Origin: Monoplex corrugatus
Lineage: Eukaryota; Mollusca; Gastropoda; Littorinimorpha; Ranellidae
DNA: 64,000 nucleotides
Direction: 5' to 3'
Assembly (NCBI GenBank): GCA_030674185.1
Contig: JAPXFY010000013.1
Coordinates: 48,683,464-48,747,463 of the forward strand
Shown here piece after piece: positions 34,200-46,289 of the stretch (within the stretch, counting starts at the first letter, position 1; every line of letters begins with the position of its first letter). The translations under genes and the position numbers were made by a program. The notes below the pieces were generated by a model that saw nothing but the letters and a program-made list of their open reading frames with translations, had not been told where the DNA came from and did not search any database.

Positions 34200-36330
34200 A
34201 TCAGCGCCCTCCGAGTTCACCTAGCTCAATCCTAGACTGTTGTCTTCCATTCTTCTGGCCAAGTGTGTGGTTGAGAGAATCTTAAGGTTTTTGCTTTGCC
34301 TCGCCTATCCCCCTTTTATTTTGCTGGTCTGAGCTTTACTTTTGTAATTTTTTCGCTTTTGCCTTTTCTTGATCACTATGAGTGATTTGAATGCCGACCA
34401 GGAATTGTTCACCTTGGTGGGCGATGAGAGTGCTGGTGAAAAAAGAAATCCATGCTTTAAGACTGAACGATTTTCATTGATCTTCAAGGCAATGAGGGAG
34501 AAGTCGGTTCAATCCAAGATCGGCTGGTCTCTGCCATGAACAAAAACAACCCTTTTTGCTTTAGTCTTGCTGCTCTTTCATCCAAGACCCAGAAGTGGAA
34601 GAAATCAGCTGGCTCATGCTCCTTCTGCAATGTCTTCTAAGACTTTGTTTGAGAATAGTCCCAGCTCTTGCCGCCGTTCCAGCTGGATGAATCACTAGCA
34701 TCTCGGACGAAGGAATGTCATGACTGCCCACCTTTGCAATTTTTTTTCTTCCCCATTTTTGAACACAACTATTTCCCTGGTCTGTGGCTCAGTTGTCCAT
34801 ATAAGAGGAAATGGATCACAAGCGGGGCCCCTCAGGTGTGCCCCCTTGTTTCTTTCTAACATTCCCTGTTTGTTTTTGTGTCATGAGAATGAGAACCAAA
34901 TCTCTTTTCCCGTACTTTGACGAGGAGACAATACCCACCCACTCTTATCAACTGGATTATTTCGGAAGTTTTTGGTGGAATTAAGTTGAGAATCAGGAAT
35001 CGGATTTCCCAAACCCTCACGTAGTCTGCTTATTGATTCTTGGGGTTATCGTCTATTTGGAACTATCTATAGCACTCGAGACCACTTGTTTGCTGTAACC
35101 ACCAGGACCACCATAAATCTTTGTCTCCACCCTGAAGGGATGAAGCCCATTCCCTGATGCACACCTCCTGTTTCCTCCAGAGGGAGAGACTGTCTCTAGA
35201 CGCATTCCCCCACTGGGGCCGGGGCTAGTGTCCCTGCCCATGAGCTGTGCAAGGACCACCCTTATCCCTGGTCAGCCTGGGAAGAGGATCTAATGCAAGC
35301 CTGCTGGCACTCAGGGTTATCTGCATTCCTAATCAACTGGGAAGTGGGACGGCTCTGTTGCAATACCCAGGGAGCCTACTACCCCACTCAAAGCCTGAGG
35401 ATCTTCCAAGGGGCAACTGAACATTTGTTTCATGCTCACGAGAGGGGATGTCTTACTACGAGGTTCCCATTGGCGATCCGGGCAAAGTGTACCGTTGCCT
35501 GCCAGGTATTGGATATATTCAGGTATCGATCTGGTGGTACACGACTTCTCTGCGAGGGAACACCATTCCAACTTGAGCCTGACCAGAGACCCACACATGT
35601 GCATCCTTTCCAGAGATGCTGGTTACTTTCAGAGGGGCATGAGGGCCCATTATTTGGGCACCCTGGTCAGTAGAGAGACCCCGGCATCACCAGAACTACC
35701 TAAGGTATCCCCTTCTGCAGGCTAGAAATCCCCTTCCCCTGACAGGGGATCGACTCGACTTAGGAGTTAGGATGACTCCCTCTCTCCCAGCATCACGATG
35801 GCTCACTCTCTCCCAGGGTCAGTCACATACCACCGTCCTCAAACTCCCTCGATGTCCCTACATCAGCCATTGAGTTGCTAGAGACATACATCCTATATAA
35901 GGTCATGCAGATCCAGCTGCAAACGAATTATGCATATGAAACATACCACTACTTAATGGCTACCTGGCTGAACCTGTCTCTCAGTGTCTCTCTTGGAGTC
36001 ACAGATCTCTGCCCAGAGCCTGCTACAGATCCAACACCCTTCCAAATTGCGGGACATCGAGATCAAGACTGCACAACTAGTACAGGATTCCTTTGAAATC
36101 CCTTTGCCTCGATCAGACATTCTGTCCACTCCATCAGCCATACCTGTGGATAAGTTCCCAAATGTTTCCCCCTATAAAACTTTACTGACCCTTCACCCTG
36201 ATTCTGTCTTCAAGCATTCTGAAGTTTTGTCAGAGGATTTAGTCCTGTTTTCCCACTGGACGAAGCAGCAGGGAAGTTTCAGTCTTTTTCTCCTATTTTT
36301 GTATTTGGTGTTTGTTTGTGATCTTACATT
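34200..36330 (+). pseudogene. Decayed retroelement-like region, type unresolved
   Basis: Base composition changes sharply here: GC-richer, without microsatellites, with fragmented open frames in shifting phase. An ATG at 34378 starts MSDLNADQELFTLVGDESAG. Later pieces include CTVACQVLDIFRYRSGG (about 35490) and DIEIKTAQLVQDSFEIPLPR (about 36055). The look is of an old gag-like or DIRS-like coding body with frameshifts, but no diagnostic RT, integrase or recombinase motif was seen, so the type is left open. Confidence 0.3.
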
Positions 36331-36699
36331 CACGCTTGACAAAGGCCAGTTGGCCGAAAATTTGCGCCTGTCTTATCTTGTATGAAATACGCGTTTGGAT
36401 TCTATTTTCGTGTTTTTCTGGTTCCTGTTTGTTTGAATGCGGGCAGTCGCACTTGTTTTGGATTTAGAGGACTGGTTGTAGCTGGCTTCTCAGAGTTGCC
36501 CTTCAGTCGCCCATCTGAACTTCCAAACGTTGGCAGACTGACTGGGACAAATTGGCCTAGCTTATTTTGCTAGCTTGCTTGACTGCAAAAATTAATGTCC
36601 TTTTGCATGGCCTCTGTTCCATGCTACCCGAGGTGAATGCCTCACCAGACGAGTCACCAGACCCAGTAGTCACCACCAGGACTTACACGCTGTAGATCC

Positions 36700-36885
36700 T
36701 AGGTCGCAACATTGTAGATTCCATGACCTGTGTCATGCACTCTGCGTCCAGGCTCTGGCTCAGCACCATCTTTGCCAGGCGGGAAGTTGCTCATTCTTCC
36801 CGAGGACTGTCAGGGACTGGAACAGTTTGCACCCCGAGGTCATCTCCTCAGCCTCGGTGGAGTGCTTCAAGTCCCGAATCTGACA
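36700..36885 (+). pseudogene. LINE C-terminal fragment
   Basis: Plus frame reads SRTVRDWNSLHPEVISSASV then ECFKSRI and stop at about 36880, the 'R-T-x-R-D-W-N-x-L-P...F-K-x-R-L' ending of several LINE clades. Upstream frames are degraded. Confidence 0.6.
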
Positions 36886-37256
36886 GCCAGCCCTCCTCCC
36901 CCTCCTCTACCACCACCACCCCACCCCCAAAGCCCCCCACTGCCAGTTCTACATACCAGCATCCTAGCCAGTGGAAACCCCCAGTTCTATACACATCAGA
37001 ACCATCAAAATGATGATGGTGGATGTTCAAAGAAAGAAGAAAGAAGAAGAAGTGTTCTTGAAAGCCTCCAAGCTGTTGGTGAATGATTACTTAGCCCTCA
37101 AGCTAACCCTCCCCGCCCCCAGTCTCAGTCTGTATTTGTACACTATACTCAATTCTTCTTAAGCCATAGGACTGGTAAGACAGACAGATAAACAAACACG
37201 TGGATAGAGGCAGATTTGAATAGAGAGATGAACATGCCACAAATTATACTGATGCA

Positions 37257-37269
37257 GATAGATCGATAA

Positions 37270-37306
<37 letters not shown>

Positions 37307-37330
37307 TAGATAGATATATAGATAGATCAA
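37257..37330. repeat. (CAGA)n/(TAGA)n microsatellite
   Basis: 'agacagacagacagac' changing to 'agatagatagata'. Confidence 0.95.
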
Positions 37331-38940
37331 TGGATTTAATTGAAACAGATGAAAATTCTAACCACATTAGACATGGATAAATAAAATTGAATGACACCCC
37401 CCACTCAAACTTGAATGACACCCCCCCCCCTCCCACAAAACACACACAAAGAAAAGTATATAAACGATATAGTCAGTTTATCAAAATTGCTAGATGTACA
37501 TAATTAGACAACTAGGCAACTAGATAGATAATTAAATAAACAGGATGGAGATAGATCGACAAACAAAAATAACAGGATTGTATTGTCTGCCCGGAATGGG
37601 ATCTGTGTATGCCCAGCGTGACGGTGTAGGGGACACAACTGTTATTAAATAAAATACGAATGTCAGGAAAGTGATTTCCCTTCTTCTTCAAAGTCGACCT
37701 GTCTTGAAGTGTTTCCTGTTTGAGTTGAAAGCGAAACATGTCTTCCTTCACGCCGATTGTTTACTGAAACACAGAATTTGGCTCTCGTGGAATGCGGTCA
37801 TTGTTAAGAGCTAGTGATACGTTACTGAGAGATCTGTAAGGAAAATGTATGTTGCCCTCTTTTACATTCACCCTCGTTTCTCTCCCTTTGCTTTGAATTT
37901 GAAATTTTGCCAAACTGGATTTTTAAAATTTTGATCTCTTCGTTCGTCTCTTGGCGTTCATCTTTTTTAGCCTTTGAAATCCGTTCGGTCTAGAAAATTG
38001 TTAAAGTAAGAAAGAAGTCGTTTGTGTTCTTTTTGTTTAGCGCTGGACATCAATTTGATGTGCTGTCCAACTCAGGGCAACTGGCAACTCCTTTCGTCGT
38101 AAGCGACGGAAGTGTGGGTCATTGTGATTGTATGATTGTATCAGCGTATGCTCGTAAGGACTAATAATAATAATAATAATAATAATGTGTGTGTGTGTGT
38201 GTTTGTGTGTGTACTTAGGCCAATAGTGTCACACTGTGTTTGCAAACTATGGCACGATGATGATTTTTGAAGTAGTGTAGTAACTAGTATAGCCTACATC
38301 ATTACATGTGTTTCTCAGAGATCAGGTCAGATACTTTATTGCATAAACAATCAGATTAGATACTTAATTGCATAAACAATCAGTTCTCATTGTGTGAGCA
38401 GTTAGTACATATCACATACATGTATGCAAGAGAGACTAAATTTTATACTCCTAAAAAAACAATTTTTTTTGTATTTGCCAACTTCTCATGTAGGCAGTTG
38501 CCATTGTCACTCTTCCTACCTGAAACTCAAATTCTTTATCACTATCGGAATCATCAGACAACAAATATCTTGTCTGATGATTAATGGGAGATCACATGGC
38601 GGGAGATAAAGTGTTTACCTTGTATGGTGAGCAGGAAGGAGAGAACTCCATCACTTCCAACCAAGTCGAACCATCTGCAGAAAAGCATCATCCAGTGGTT
38701 TCAAACTGTTTGACTTGATCAGCTGGGTCAAACTTTTTATTGCAAAATGTGAGCGCTGCATTACTTAACTACCTAATCTCCCCCTTACCAAATTACCTGC
38801 ATTCATCTTTCTTTGTATCAGTCACTTTTTGTGAGGTGCACTGTAGATCACCAAATATCCAAATGCCTAATACCTTATGCCTACTTACCTCCTTTGCTTT
38901 CTTAACCTACTTTCCTACATACCTGTCTACCTGTTTGTTT
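37331..38940. other. Upstream flank of the Mab-21/ITPRIP-like gene
   Basis: No gene recognised; short AAT repeats near 38163-38185. A likely acceptor (ttgttttcag) at 38944 suggests that 5' UTR exons of the next gene lie in or before this stretch. Confidence 0.4.
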
Positions 38941-38976
38941 TCAGATTCTGCAGACATTGAAGAAAAGCGGTAAGAA

Positions 38977-41229
38977 ATGGATGGCATGTGGTCTTCATCC
39001 TCCTTGGCATCACACACCTACTTCAATATCAGTCTGGTCTTTATTCTGCGTTCCTGTCACCCAGGATCATCGCCACACCTGACCCCCATTGAAGAAGACA
39101 TTGACAGTAGTGAAGATGTTCAGGAGGCAGATTTCAGTGATTTATCAACTGAACTTTTCAGTTGGTTTTTAGGCACAGAAAGTGGAAGTGAACATGAAAA
39201 TACAGATAGCAGAATTTTTACCTTTAGGGAGACAGGAGATCTTTGTAATGATGTCATCCATACAGACATTGGGGGTGCATTGTCTATTGTGTCTTTGGTG
39301 AAAATAGTAGTTGGAACGTTATTAACTCTGAGTTTTCTGGTGATTCTGTTCCGTCTGATGTGCAGGAAATTTTCTTTCCATTTTAGAAAGGAAGCAGCAG
39401 ATATTGTTGAACCAAAAGAACTGGAAGATGCCCAAAAGAAAGTGGACAAGATGGAAGTGGAAGTGGGCGGTATTGGTGCTATCAATTTAGAGCAAAAGGA
39501 GATTTCATTCACAAGTGGTATAAAATTGTGGTCCAGATCCCACTCGCCCACTGTTATTCCACTGACAAAAGTAAACCACAGTCTGAATTCACCTTCCTTT
39601 GTATCTCAGCCAGATGTCAGTCAGTTTGTGAGATGCACTGTAGATCACGTGTCAGCCCAGCTGGACTGGATGTTGGGCCTGGTGTCAGCTGATCAGTCCT
39701 CCCCGGCCAGCCAGTCCATGTCTGCTGCCACTAATTCCCTCCTGACTCCCCGACTTCAGCGTAAAGGCAGCATCAGGAGGCCACGGTGGCGCACCTTGAC
39801 CAATCTTCCCTTTGAAGCATCAGACACAGCTCCAGACGACAAAACATTGATGCGCGCATGGCAGAAAGTGGAGGACATGGAGAGAAGGAACGGCTGGACA
39901 CAGATGAATATGGGTGATCTTGACATCAATGCTGTCCACGATAATCGTCTCAGTGCCATCCTGCAGTTCTATCAGCAGGCATGCCCGGTCCGCGTGGATC
40001 AGTGGAACGCCTCCTGTCTCATCGTCAATTATGTTCTGACTCTTCTGGAACAAGAACTGATCTTTGGTTCTTCTGATGGAAGGGCTTTTAAAGTCATGGA
40101 GCTGCGAGGCTTTGGCAGTGCTAGTAACAAAACGTGCATTGCTCGTGCCAACCGCTTCAATGTTTTGCTAGTGATGCAGCCTTCCAACTGCACAGAGATG
40201 ACAGTGTATGACTGTGGTGTGTGTGATGAAATACCGGCCGGCAAGCTGGTTCTGGGAGTGAAAGAGAATTATGGAGGGAGTTCACCACTTGTCCAGAAAG
40301 ACCGCATTGGAGATTGCTTTGGTTCTTTTCTGTCTGTGAGAGAAGCTGTGAAAGCCAGTCAGAAGCTGCTGACCAGTGCAATGGACAGACTTAATTTGAG
40401 GGCCAAGCCATTGTTGGACCGTCTGTCTTTCAGTATGCATCTGTCTCAGTATGATGACCTCCTGCTTTGCATAGACACCAAAATGCTCAACAACTTGGGA
40501 CTGGGTCTGTCACAAATCACTGTGCGCCTGACTCCAGCTTTGCAAGTTTCGCCTGAGGAAGCCAATCCTCTGCCTCCTCTTTATGCAGTACCCCCATGGA
40601 ATTTCACTCCTGTTGACAGCAGTGATGGTGTCAGAAGCCGCATACAATCCCGCATCATGCGAAGCCACAATCAGGGCGTTCCATCCGATTTACTCTGGCA
40701 GCTGAACTGCTCTGAGCTAACCAAATCCTTAATGTCCAGTACGAAAAGAAAACTAGAATCGGTGGGCGTGTCTGGTTGCCAAGTGATGTGTCAGCAGATT
40801 CTTCGTGCTGTCTTCTCCCATAGTGGGAAGGACACTCTGCTCACAACTGGACAGCTTCATCCCCATATCTTGGACTCTGTGATCTTCTTCCTGTTGCTGG
40901 AAAGCCCCGCAACTTCATGGAATCTCCACTGCTTACCCGACCGCTTTTCTGACTGCGTTCACTTCCTGCGCTCTGCTGTACAGAGCACATGGATGCCGGG
41001 ATTCATGGTGCATAACCCTCACCTTGTTAAACAGATGCCTGCTTTGCAGTTACTGCCCCTGCTGAACAGCCAGCGGCAAGAAAACATCCTGGCAAATGTG
41101 GGACAGGATGAGATGGAAAACATCCTCAGCTTCATGGAATCCCGACTGCAGGAGACTGGTTTGAGGCGTTGTGTCAAGGAAGATTACTCCACAGAGATGT
41201 GGGAGTATGAGTTCTTTATTTTTGGATGA
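38977..41229 (+). CDS. Mab-21 domain, ITPRIP-like membrane protein
   Basis: Uninterrupted 750-codon frame. Predicted order: short N-terminus with a weak hydrophobic patch (YFNISLVFIL), acidic Ser/Glu-rich segment (residues 38-80), one transmembrane helix at about 101-127 followed by basic residues (CRKFSFHFRK), a charged linker, then from about residue 290 a Mab-21-like nucleotidyltransferase-fold region running to the end (LMRAWQKVEDMERRNGW, VMELRGFGSASN, CLPDRFSDCVHFLRSAV). This layout matches vertebrate ITPRIP/ITPRIPL proteins. The GS motif is present (380-381), but the acidic pair expected after it is replaced by RFN (393-395), so nucleotidyl transfer is unlikely. ATG chosen because an in-frame TAA lies two codons upstream and the context is aagaaATGG. 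A different start through the acceptor at 39064 is possible. Confidence 0.85.
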   Translation: MDGMWSSSSLASHTYFNISLVFILRSCHPGSSPHLTPIEEDIDSSEDVQEADFSDLSTELFSWFLGTESGSEHENTDSRIFTFRETGDLCNDVIHTDIGGALSIVSLVKIVVGTLLTLSFLVILFRLMCRKFSFHFRKEAADIVEPKELEDAQKKVDKMEVEVGGIGAINLEQKEISFTSGIKLWSRSHSPTVIPLTKVNHSLNSPSFVSQPDVSQFVRCTVDHVSAQLDWMLGLVSADQSSPASQSMSAATNSLLTPRLQRKGSIRRPRWRTLTNLPFEASDTAPDDKTLMRAWQKVEDMERRNGWTQMNMGDLDINAVHDNRLSAILQFYQQACPVRVDQWNASCLIVNYVLTLLEQELIFGSSDGRAFKVMELRGFGSASNKTCIARANRFNVLLVMQPSNCTEMTVYDCGVCDEIPAGKLVLGVKENYGGSSPLVQKDRIGDCFGSFLSVREAVKASQKLLTSAMDRLNLRAKPLLDRLSFSMHLSQYDDLLLCIDTKMLNNLGLGLSQITVRLTPALQVSPEEANPLPPLYAVPPWNFTPVDSSDGVRSRIQSRIMRSHNQGVPSDLLWQLNCSELTKSLMSSTKRKLESVGVSGCQVMCQQILRAVFSHSGKDTLLTTGQLHPHILDSVIFFLLLESPATSWNLHCLPDRFSDCVHFLRSAVQSTWMPGFMVHNPHLVKQMPALQLLPLLNSQRQENILANVGQDEMENILSFMESRLQETGLRRCVKEDYSTEMWEYEFFIFG

Positions 41230-41368
41230 AGGCTGGTGGGGGCATCCAATTTGTTTTTCTTTTTGAGTGATCTTACTTCTCTCTTTTTTTCATTGTTTTA
41301 AAGAAATATAATAATTTGATATTTCATGTGAAATCTCTGGCAGTGTGTGTAATTGTGTACATGTACAC

Positions 41369-41406
<38 letters not shown>

Positions 41407-42689
41407 TGTGTGTTGTGTGTGTGTGTATGTGTGTGTGTGTTAGATTTGCTGCAAGTTTTGGGATAATGAATATTGTTTTGGAAATACTTTCAGGACCTTA
41501 CCTTTTATTTTGTAAAACAAATAATAGAAATTTTTTTTTAATGTCTTGTTTTATATGGTTCTTTCAAAGATCTGATGGAAATTGTGTATGTTTTAATTCA
41601 ATCTTCATACAATCATCTCGGAAATACAAAATTGAGTGTGTATACTGTATGTGTGTGTATTAGATTTTGCTGCAAGGTTTGGGGGTAATGAGTATTATAT
41701 TGGAAGTAATTTCATTAATTAACATTTTATTTTGTAAAAGAAAAAAAGTGATAAAAAAGTATGTTTTTTATGATTCTTTCAAAGATCTGACAGAATTGTG
41801 TATTTCATAATTTAATTTTCATACATTATATTTAAACTATTGTGTGACTGAAAAATTGTGTATTATAACAATATATATGATACCCAAATTAAGTATGGGC
41901 TTTCATAGATCTTGACGACTTTTGTATATCATATGAAGTACAGTACATTACAGTCAGAACAGTACAAGCACAATGTGTATGACATTGTACCTGAAGACAA
42001 ACAAAATTTAATGCAATATTAGGTGTAAGTTGTGAGTGTGAGTGCGAGTAAACAGTTGTAATAATACATTTGACAACAGTGTTTTAAATGACTGGACCCA
42101 TGCATTTGTTTTCTTTATTTAACTAAGCCCTTGAGGGATAGCTTTCTGATGTGTGAATACAGTCGCATCTGATCCTTTAAATGGTCTCTGCATTAGAGGA
42201 AGTGATTGGACACACCAACAGACAGAACTTTATGCCTGTCTGTCTCTGAAGTATGGTTGCAAGAAGTTCGGATTTACTGATAGTATGTTCATCAGTCAAT
42301 GAAGTTTGCACCCAGCTTGCCCTTGGCTTTTGCCAGTATCCTCTTTCAAGAGCAATTTGAAGGGTTGACATAATATGGTGTAGTCAAGACAAGAAAGCTT
42401 GTGTAATGCATCATTAACAAAAAAGGATTACTGATGGTCCATCAGTGTTGATCTTGCTTGGTATGTAGCCTTTTTGTAGGCCTACTTCTTGATTTGAGAA
42501 AGAATCCTGGAAGCGATACCTCTAACATTTTGTCTTGAAAGCTGATCTGTCTTCCTCTTTAGCAGTGTTCAAGGTTTAACACATGCACATGGGAATGGAT
42601 ACTGAACAGCTTGTACACTGAGGACTTGGTGAAGCTGATGATGAGTACTTGGCATCTGTGGAATCATTGCATATAAAATTTATTCAGAG
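41230..42689 (+). other. 3' flank of the Mab-21/ITPRIP-like gene
   Basis: AT-rich, with a short (TG)n near 41371-41440 and an approximate duplication of 'gatttgctgcaagttttggg' wording at about 41442 and 41661. No gene recognised; the poly(A) site is not clear. Confidence 0.4.
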
Positions 42690-43425
42690 TGCGGAGACGC
42701 AGTCTTGAAAAACTGAAACGGAAACTCATAAAACATCTGAATACAATTTTGACCCTATTGAAACAGAAACTTAGAAATATCTGAATGCATTTGTGACCCT
42801 AATGAAGCGGAAACTTAGAAACATCTGAATACATTTGTGACTCTACTGAAGCGGAAACTTAGAAACATCTGAATGCATTTGTGGCCCTACTGAAGTGGAG
42901 ACTTAGAAACATCTGAATGCATAAAATTTGTGACTCTACTGAAGCGGAAACTCGGAAACATCTGATTACATTTGTGACCCTACTGAAGCGGAAATTCAGA
43001 AACATCTGATTACATTTGTGACTCTACTGAAGTGGAAACTCAGAAACATCTGATTACATTTGTGACCCTACTGAAGCGGAAATTCAGAAACATCTGAATA
43101 CATTTGTGACCCTACTGAAGCGGAAACTTAGAAACATCTGAATACATTTGTGACCCTACTGAAGCGAAACTTAGAAACATCTGATTACATTTATGACCCT
43201 ATTGAAACGGAAACTCAGAAACATCTGATTACATTTGTGACCCTGTTGAAACGGAAACTTAGAAACATCTGAATGTATTTGTGACTCTACTGAAGCGGAA
43301 ACTCAGAAACATCTGACTACATTTGTGACCCTATTGAAGCGGAAAGTTAGAAACATGTATGTTATACATTTGAGACCCTATTGAAACAGAAACTCAGAAA
43401 CATCTGAATGCATTTGTGGCCCTGT
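42690..43425 (+). repeat. 44-bp tandem array, about 16-17 copies
   Basis: Unit 'ctactgaagcggaaacttag' plus 'aaacatctgaatacatttgtgacc', with recurrent variants (attgaaacgg, ctgattac, ctgaatgc) distributed along the array. No frame stays open, so it is not coding. Confidence 0.95.
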
Positions 43426-43426
43426 T

Positions 43427-43800
43427 AGCTCTGTTGTTTAGAGTACCATGCTGAGAATGTGGAGGTTGTTGGCTTGACAGTGAGGTGGACCATTGGGTTT
43501 ATTTTCACAGATAGGTAACTGTTTTGATGGAGCCATGGACTTAAGATATCATGTCTCGAGTTCAGTCCTGCTCCATAACATGAAGTTGGCTTGTTTGCTG
43601 CTCATCTTAATATTATTTACTCCAGTGATTCTGGTGTCCTGTTCCATACCCTGTTTCAAGGCTATGCTAGTGCATAGCATTTTGCATTGCTCAGGGAGTC
43701 TGCTAGATAATTTCTGGCAGATTTGGGTGGAGTGCATATGGAATTGTCTGAAGTGTGATGAAATCCCTTGTGGATATGTAAAGACATGAATGCATTTAGT
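43427..43800 (+). mobile_element. tRNA-derived SINE, family S2, full-length copy
   Basis: Head 'gttagctctgttgtttagag' followed by 'gtggaggttgttggcttgac' resembles a tRNA with A and B boxes. The body shares 'ggacttaagatatcatgtct' and 'gattctggtgtc' with 51525-51620, and 'gggagtctgctagataattt' and 'gtggagtgcatatggaattg' with 52465-52520. Confidence 0.65.
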
Positions 43801-44188
43801 GAGAACTTTCAAACTTCATAAAGGGGAATTGGATATCAAAACTGATATAAATATATTTAGGCCTACCTGTCAGCCTCTTGTTTTATTACTGCTGCTGCTG
43901 CTGCTGCTGCTGCTATAATAACGATACAAGGCGCCAAATCTTGATTCAAGAATCAAACCACGGCGCACGCTCTTATCAGTCACCAAAGCAATCACCCAAC
44001 AATGACCAAAATTCCCCTGACCCAAGCTGTCATCTTCTGTCTGTCTCGCACACATACACAAGATGCTGAGGTACAGTACACTCAAGCCTGATGGGCAAGT
44101 GACCTTTAACTTAAGTTACTATCTTCTATGTCTGTCTTTCTCTCTCTCTCTCACATACACACACCTACACACACACACACACACACAC

Positions 44189-44286
44189 AATACAATACAA
44201 TACAATACAATACAATACTTTATTTGTATAGCGCAAAATCTTGATAAAATCAAATCTAAGCGCTAAAACAGACACACACGCACGCA

Positions 44287-44328
<42 letters not shown>

Positions 44329-45225
44329 GCTAAAATGGGGAGAAAGAATAAAAGCAATGGAAAATTATAGAGAGCATATTATATACAATTATATATTACA
44401 ATGTGATTCCCCTCCGAGTGGAGACAGGCTGCAGAGGGGATTGAGTGAGGTCAGGATTTTATGCAGAGGAAAAAAGGTGAGTTTTGAGAGCGGACTTGAA
44501 GGAGACAAAAGTAGGTTGCTGATGGACAGAGAGAGGAAGTTTGTTCCAGGAAAGTGGACCAGAAACAGAGAAGGCTCGTGGACCATAGGTATTGAGCTTA
44601 GTACGTGGAAAGCGAAAAGTCAGAGGATCGGAGGCAGAGCGGAGGGTACGTGAGGGAACATAGATCTCAAGTAGGCTTGACAGGTAAAAGGGGGCTGCGT
44701 TATTGAGGCTTTTGTAGCACATGGTGTCTAGTTTGTACTGTATGCGCTTTGATACAGGGAGCCAGTGAAGTTGTGCCAGGAGAGGAGATATGTGGTCAGC
44801 TTTTTTCTTTTTTAGTACAAGGTGTGCAGCATTGTTTTGAATGCACTGCAGGATGTGAATGGTGGAGGCAGGAAGACCAGACAGGAGTGAATTGCAATAG
44901 TCAATGCGAGACATTATGAAGGAGAGAACAAGTTTTGCAGTTGTTTCGACAGAGAAATACTTCCTGATCAGGCTTATACGATGGAGGTGATAGTAGCAAG
45001 ATCTGGCAGTTTGAGAAACAAAGTTGTTCATGGAGAGGGTAGAGTCAATGCAGACACCAAGGTTTTTAGCTGAATCAGAAATTGGGACTGATGTGTCACA
45101 TAATGGGAGAGAAAGAGGAGGCAGCTGAGAAAGTTTCTGACGGGTGCCAATGAGGATAGCTTTGTCTTGTCGTCATTAAGCTGAAGTTTGTTGAACGTCA
45201 TCCAGTTCTTAATGTCCGAGTAACA
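44189..45225 (-). mobile_element. 5'-truncated LINE with (ATTGT)n tail
   Basis: Minus strand encodes [18 protein letters not shown] (near 45215), then after a frameshift a long open stretch: FIMSRIDYCNSLLSGLPAST, LLAQLHWLPVSKRIQYKLDT, SSLLEIYVPSRTLRSASDPL, FSVSGPLSWNKLPLSVH, FKSALKTHLFSSA. This is the thumb and C-terminus of a CR1/L2/jockey-like reverse transcriptase ORF. The 3' tail is five TACAA units on the plus strand (44189-44217) next to 'tttgtatagcgcaaaat', similar to the tail region of the LINE at 1660. Confidence 0.9.
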
Positions 45226-45241
45226 CACACACATGCACATG

Positions 45242-45246
<5 letters not shown>

Positions 45247-45330
<84 letters not shown>
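45247..45330. repeat. (CA)n microsatellite
   Basis: Pure CA run abutting the truncated 5' end of the LINE. Confidence 0.95.
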
Positions 45331-45332
<2 letters not shown>

Positions 45333-46087
45333 TTCTAACATATTCTCTCTTTTTTCTCTTCTGTTTCCCCTTCCGTCTGTTACTCACTTTCTCTTTCACT
45401 CACTCTGTGTTTTTTTCAGAAAGGCAGGAAGACTATTTGGGCTTCAAGGAGAGGGACTTGGGGAAATAAACCTGTTTCTCCAATATTTCTATGCCAGGGC
45501 AGCCAGGCAAAATGCCCTGCTCATCATGGTTTGCAACTGCTGTAGGATCTTTTAGAGTGTACAGGCTAAAGGCGCATGGGTCTGACTATTTTTTTGTCTC
45601 CTTCCAAAGGATTAGACGTTCAGATTGATTTTCTGGTTGAACTGAAGAGAAAAGTCGAGGCCTCTGTAGGGTTTTCAGGACTTCTGTGGCATATAGTTTG
45701 GAGTGTTCAGGAGAGCTTCATTGCACTTGACCAACACAACTTCATCAGTCCATGTGCTCTTTCCAGATCTACCAGTGGCTGGTTATTTGGCAGACTCTGT
45801 GAGCCTGAACGAAACCCTGTTCTTCCATATAATTTCCATTTGATTGGAGTCTTTTGCCAGCATGCACCTCAGGTTGATAGAGATACCTATCTCAGTGATG
45901 TAGGGGGATAAGAGATGATGAGATGGTGATATGAAAACAAAGAAACAAACAAACAAGCAAACAAACAAACAAACAAACATACAAACAAACAAACAACAAA
46001 AAAACAACACCCTAGTGCTGGCAATGTCTTATAGTAAGGGGGAGAATGGGACCTATGAAACATGGCGCCACCAGAATGATTGGAGCA
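45331..46087. other. Unassigned sequence with short frames
   Basis: A plus frame at 45576-45911 ends LIGVFCQHAPQVDRDTYLSD, but no family can be supported. An (AAAC)n run follows at 45944-46000. Confidence 0.35.
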
Positions 46088-46278
46088 TTAACCATTGAAA
46101 TCCCACACCCTGTCACCAGCATCTAGCATTGTCAACCATTCTAGCAAAGCAAGAACTTAACTCTTTGACTTCCTCACTCTATCCACCAACTTCCTGCAGG
46201 AAGCTGGTGGATAGGATGAGGGAGTCAAAGGGTTAAGTTTTTGTGGTTGGTGGACAGGGTGCGGCATCAGAGGGTTAA
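46088..46278. mobile_element. Nested palindromic TTAA-type MITE, copy 2
   Basis: TTAA at both ends (46088-46091, 46275-46278). Inner hairpin 'caacttcctgcaggaagctgg' region (centre about 46199) with mirrored 'ctatccacc' / 'ggtggatag' and an internal GGGTTAA. Confidence 0.8.
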
Positions 46279-46289
46279 GATGGGTGGTA

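Noticed and set aside
35293..35725. Two overlapping plus frames of 97 and 126 codons
   Set aside because: Mutually exclusive phases in a block that looks like a frameshifted element; not listed as separate genes.
45576..45911. LIGVFCQHAPQVDRDTYLSD resembles the zinc-site region of astacin proteases
   Set aside because: The HExxH zinc motif is absent, the spacing is off by one residue, and nothing else of the domain is present.
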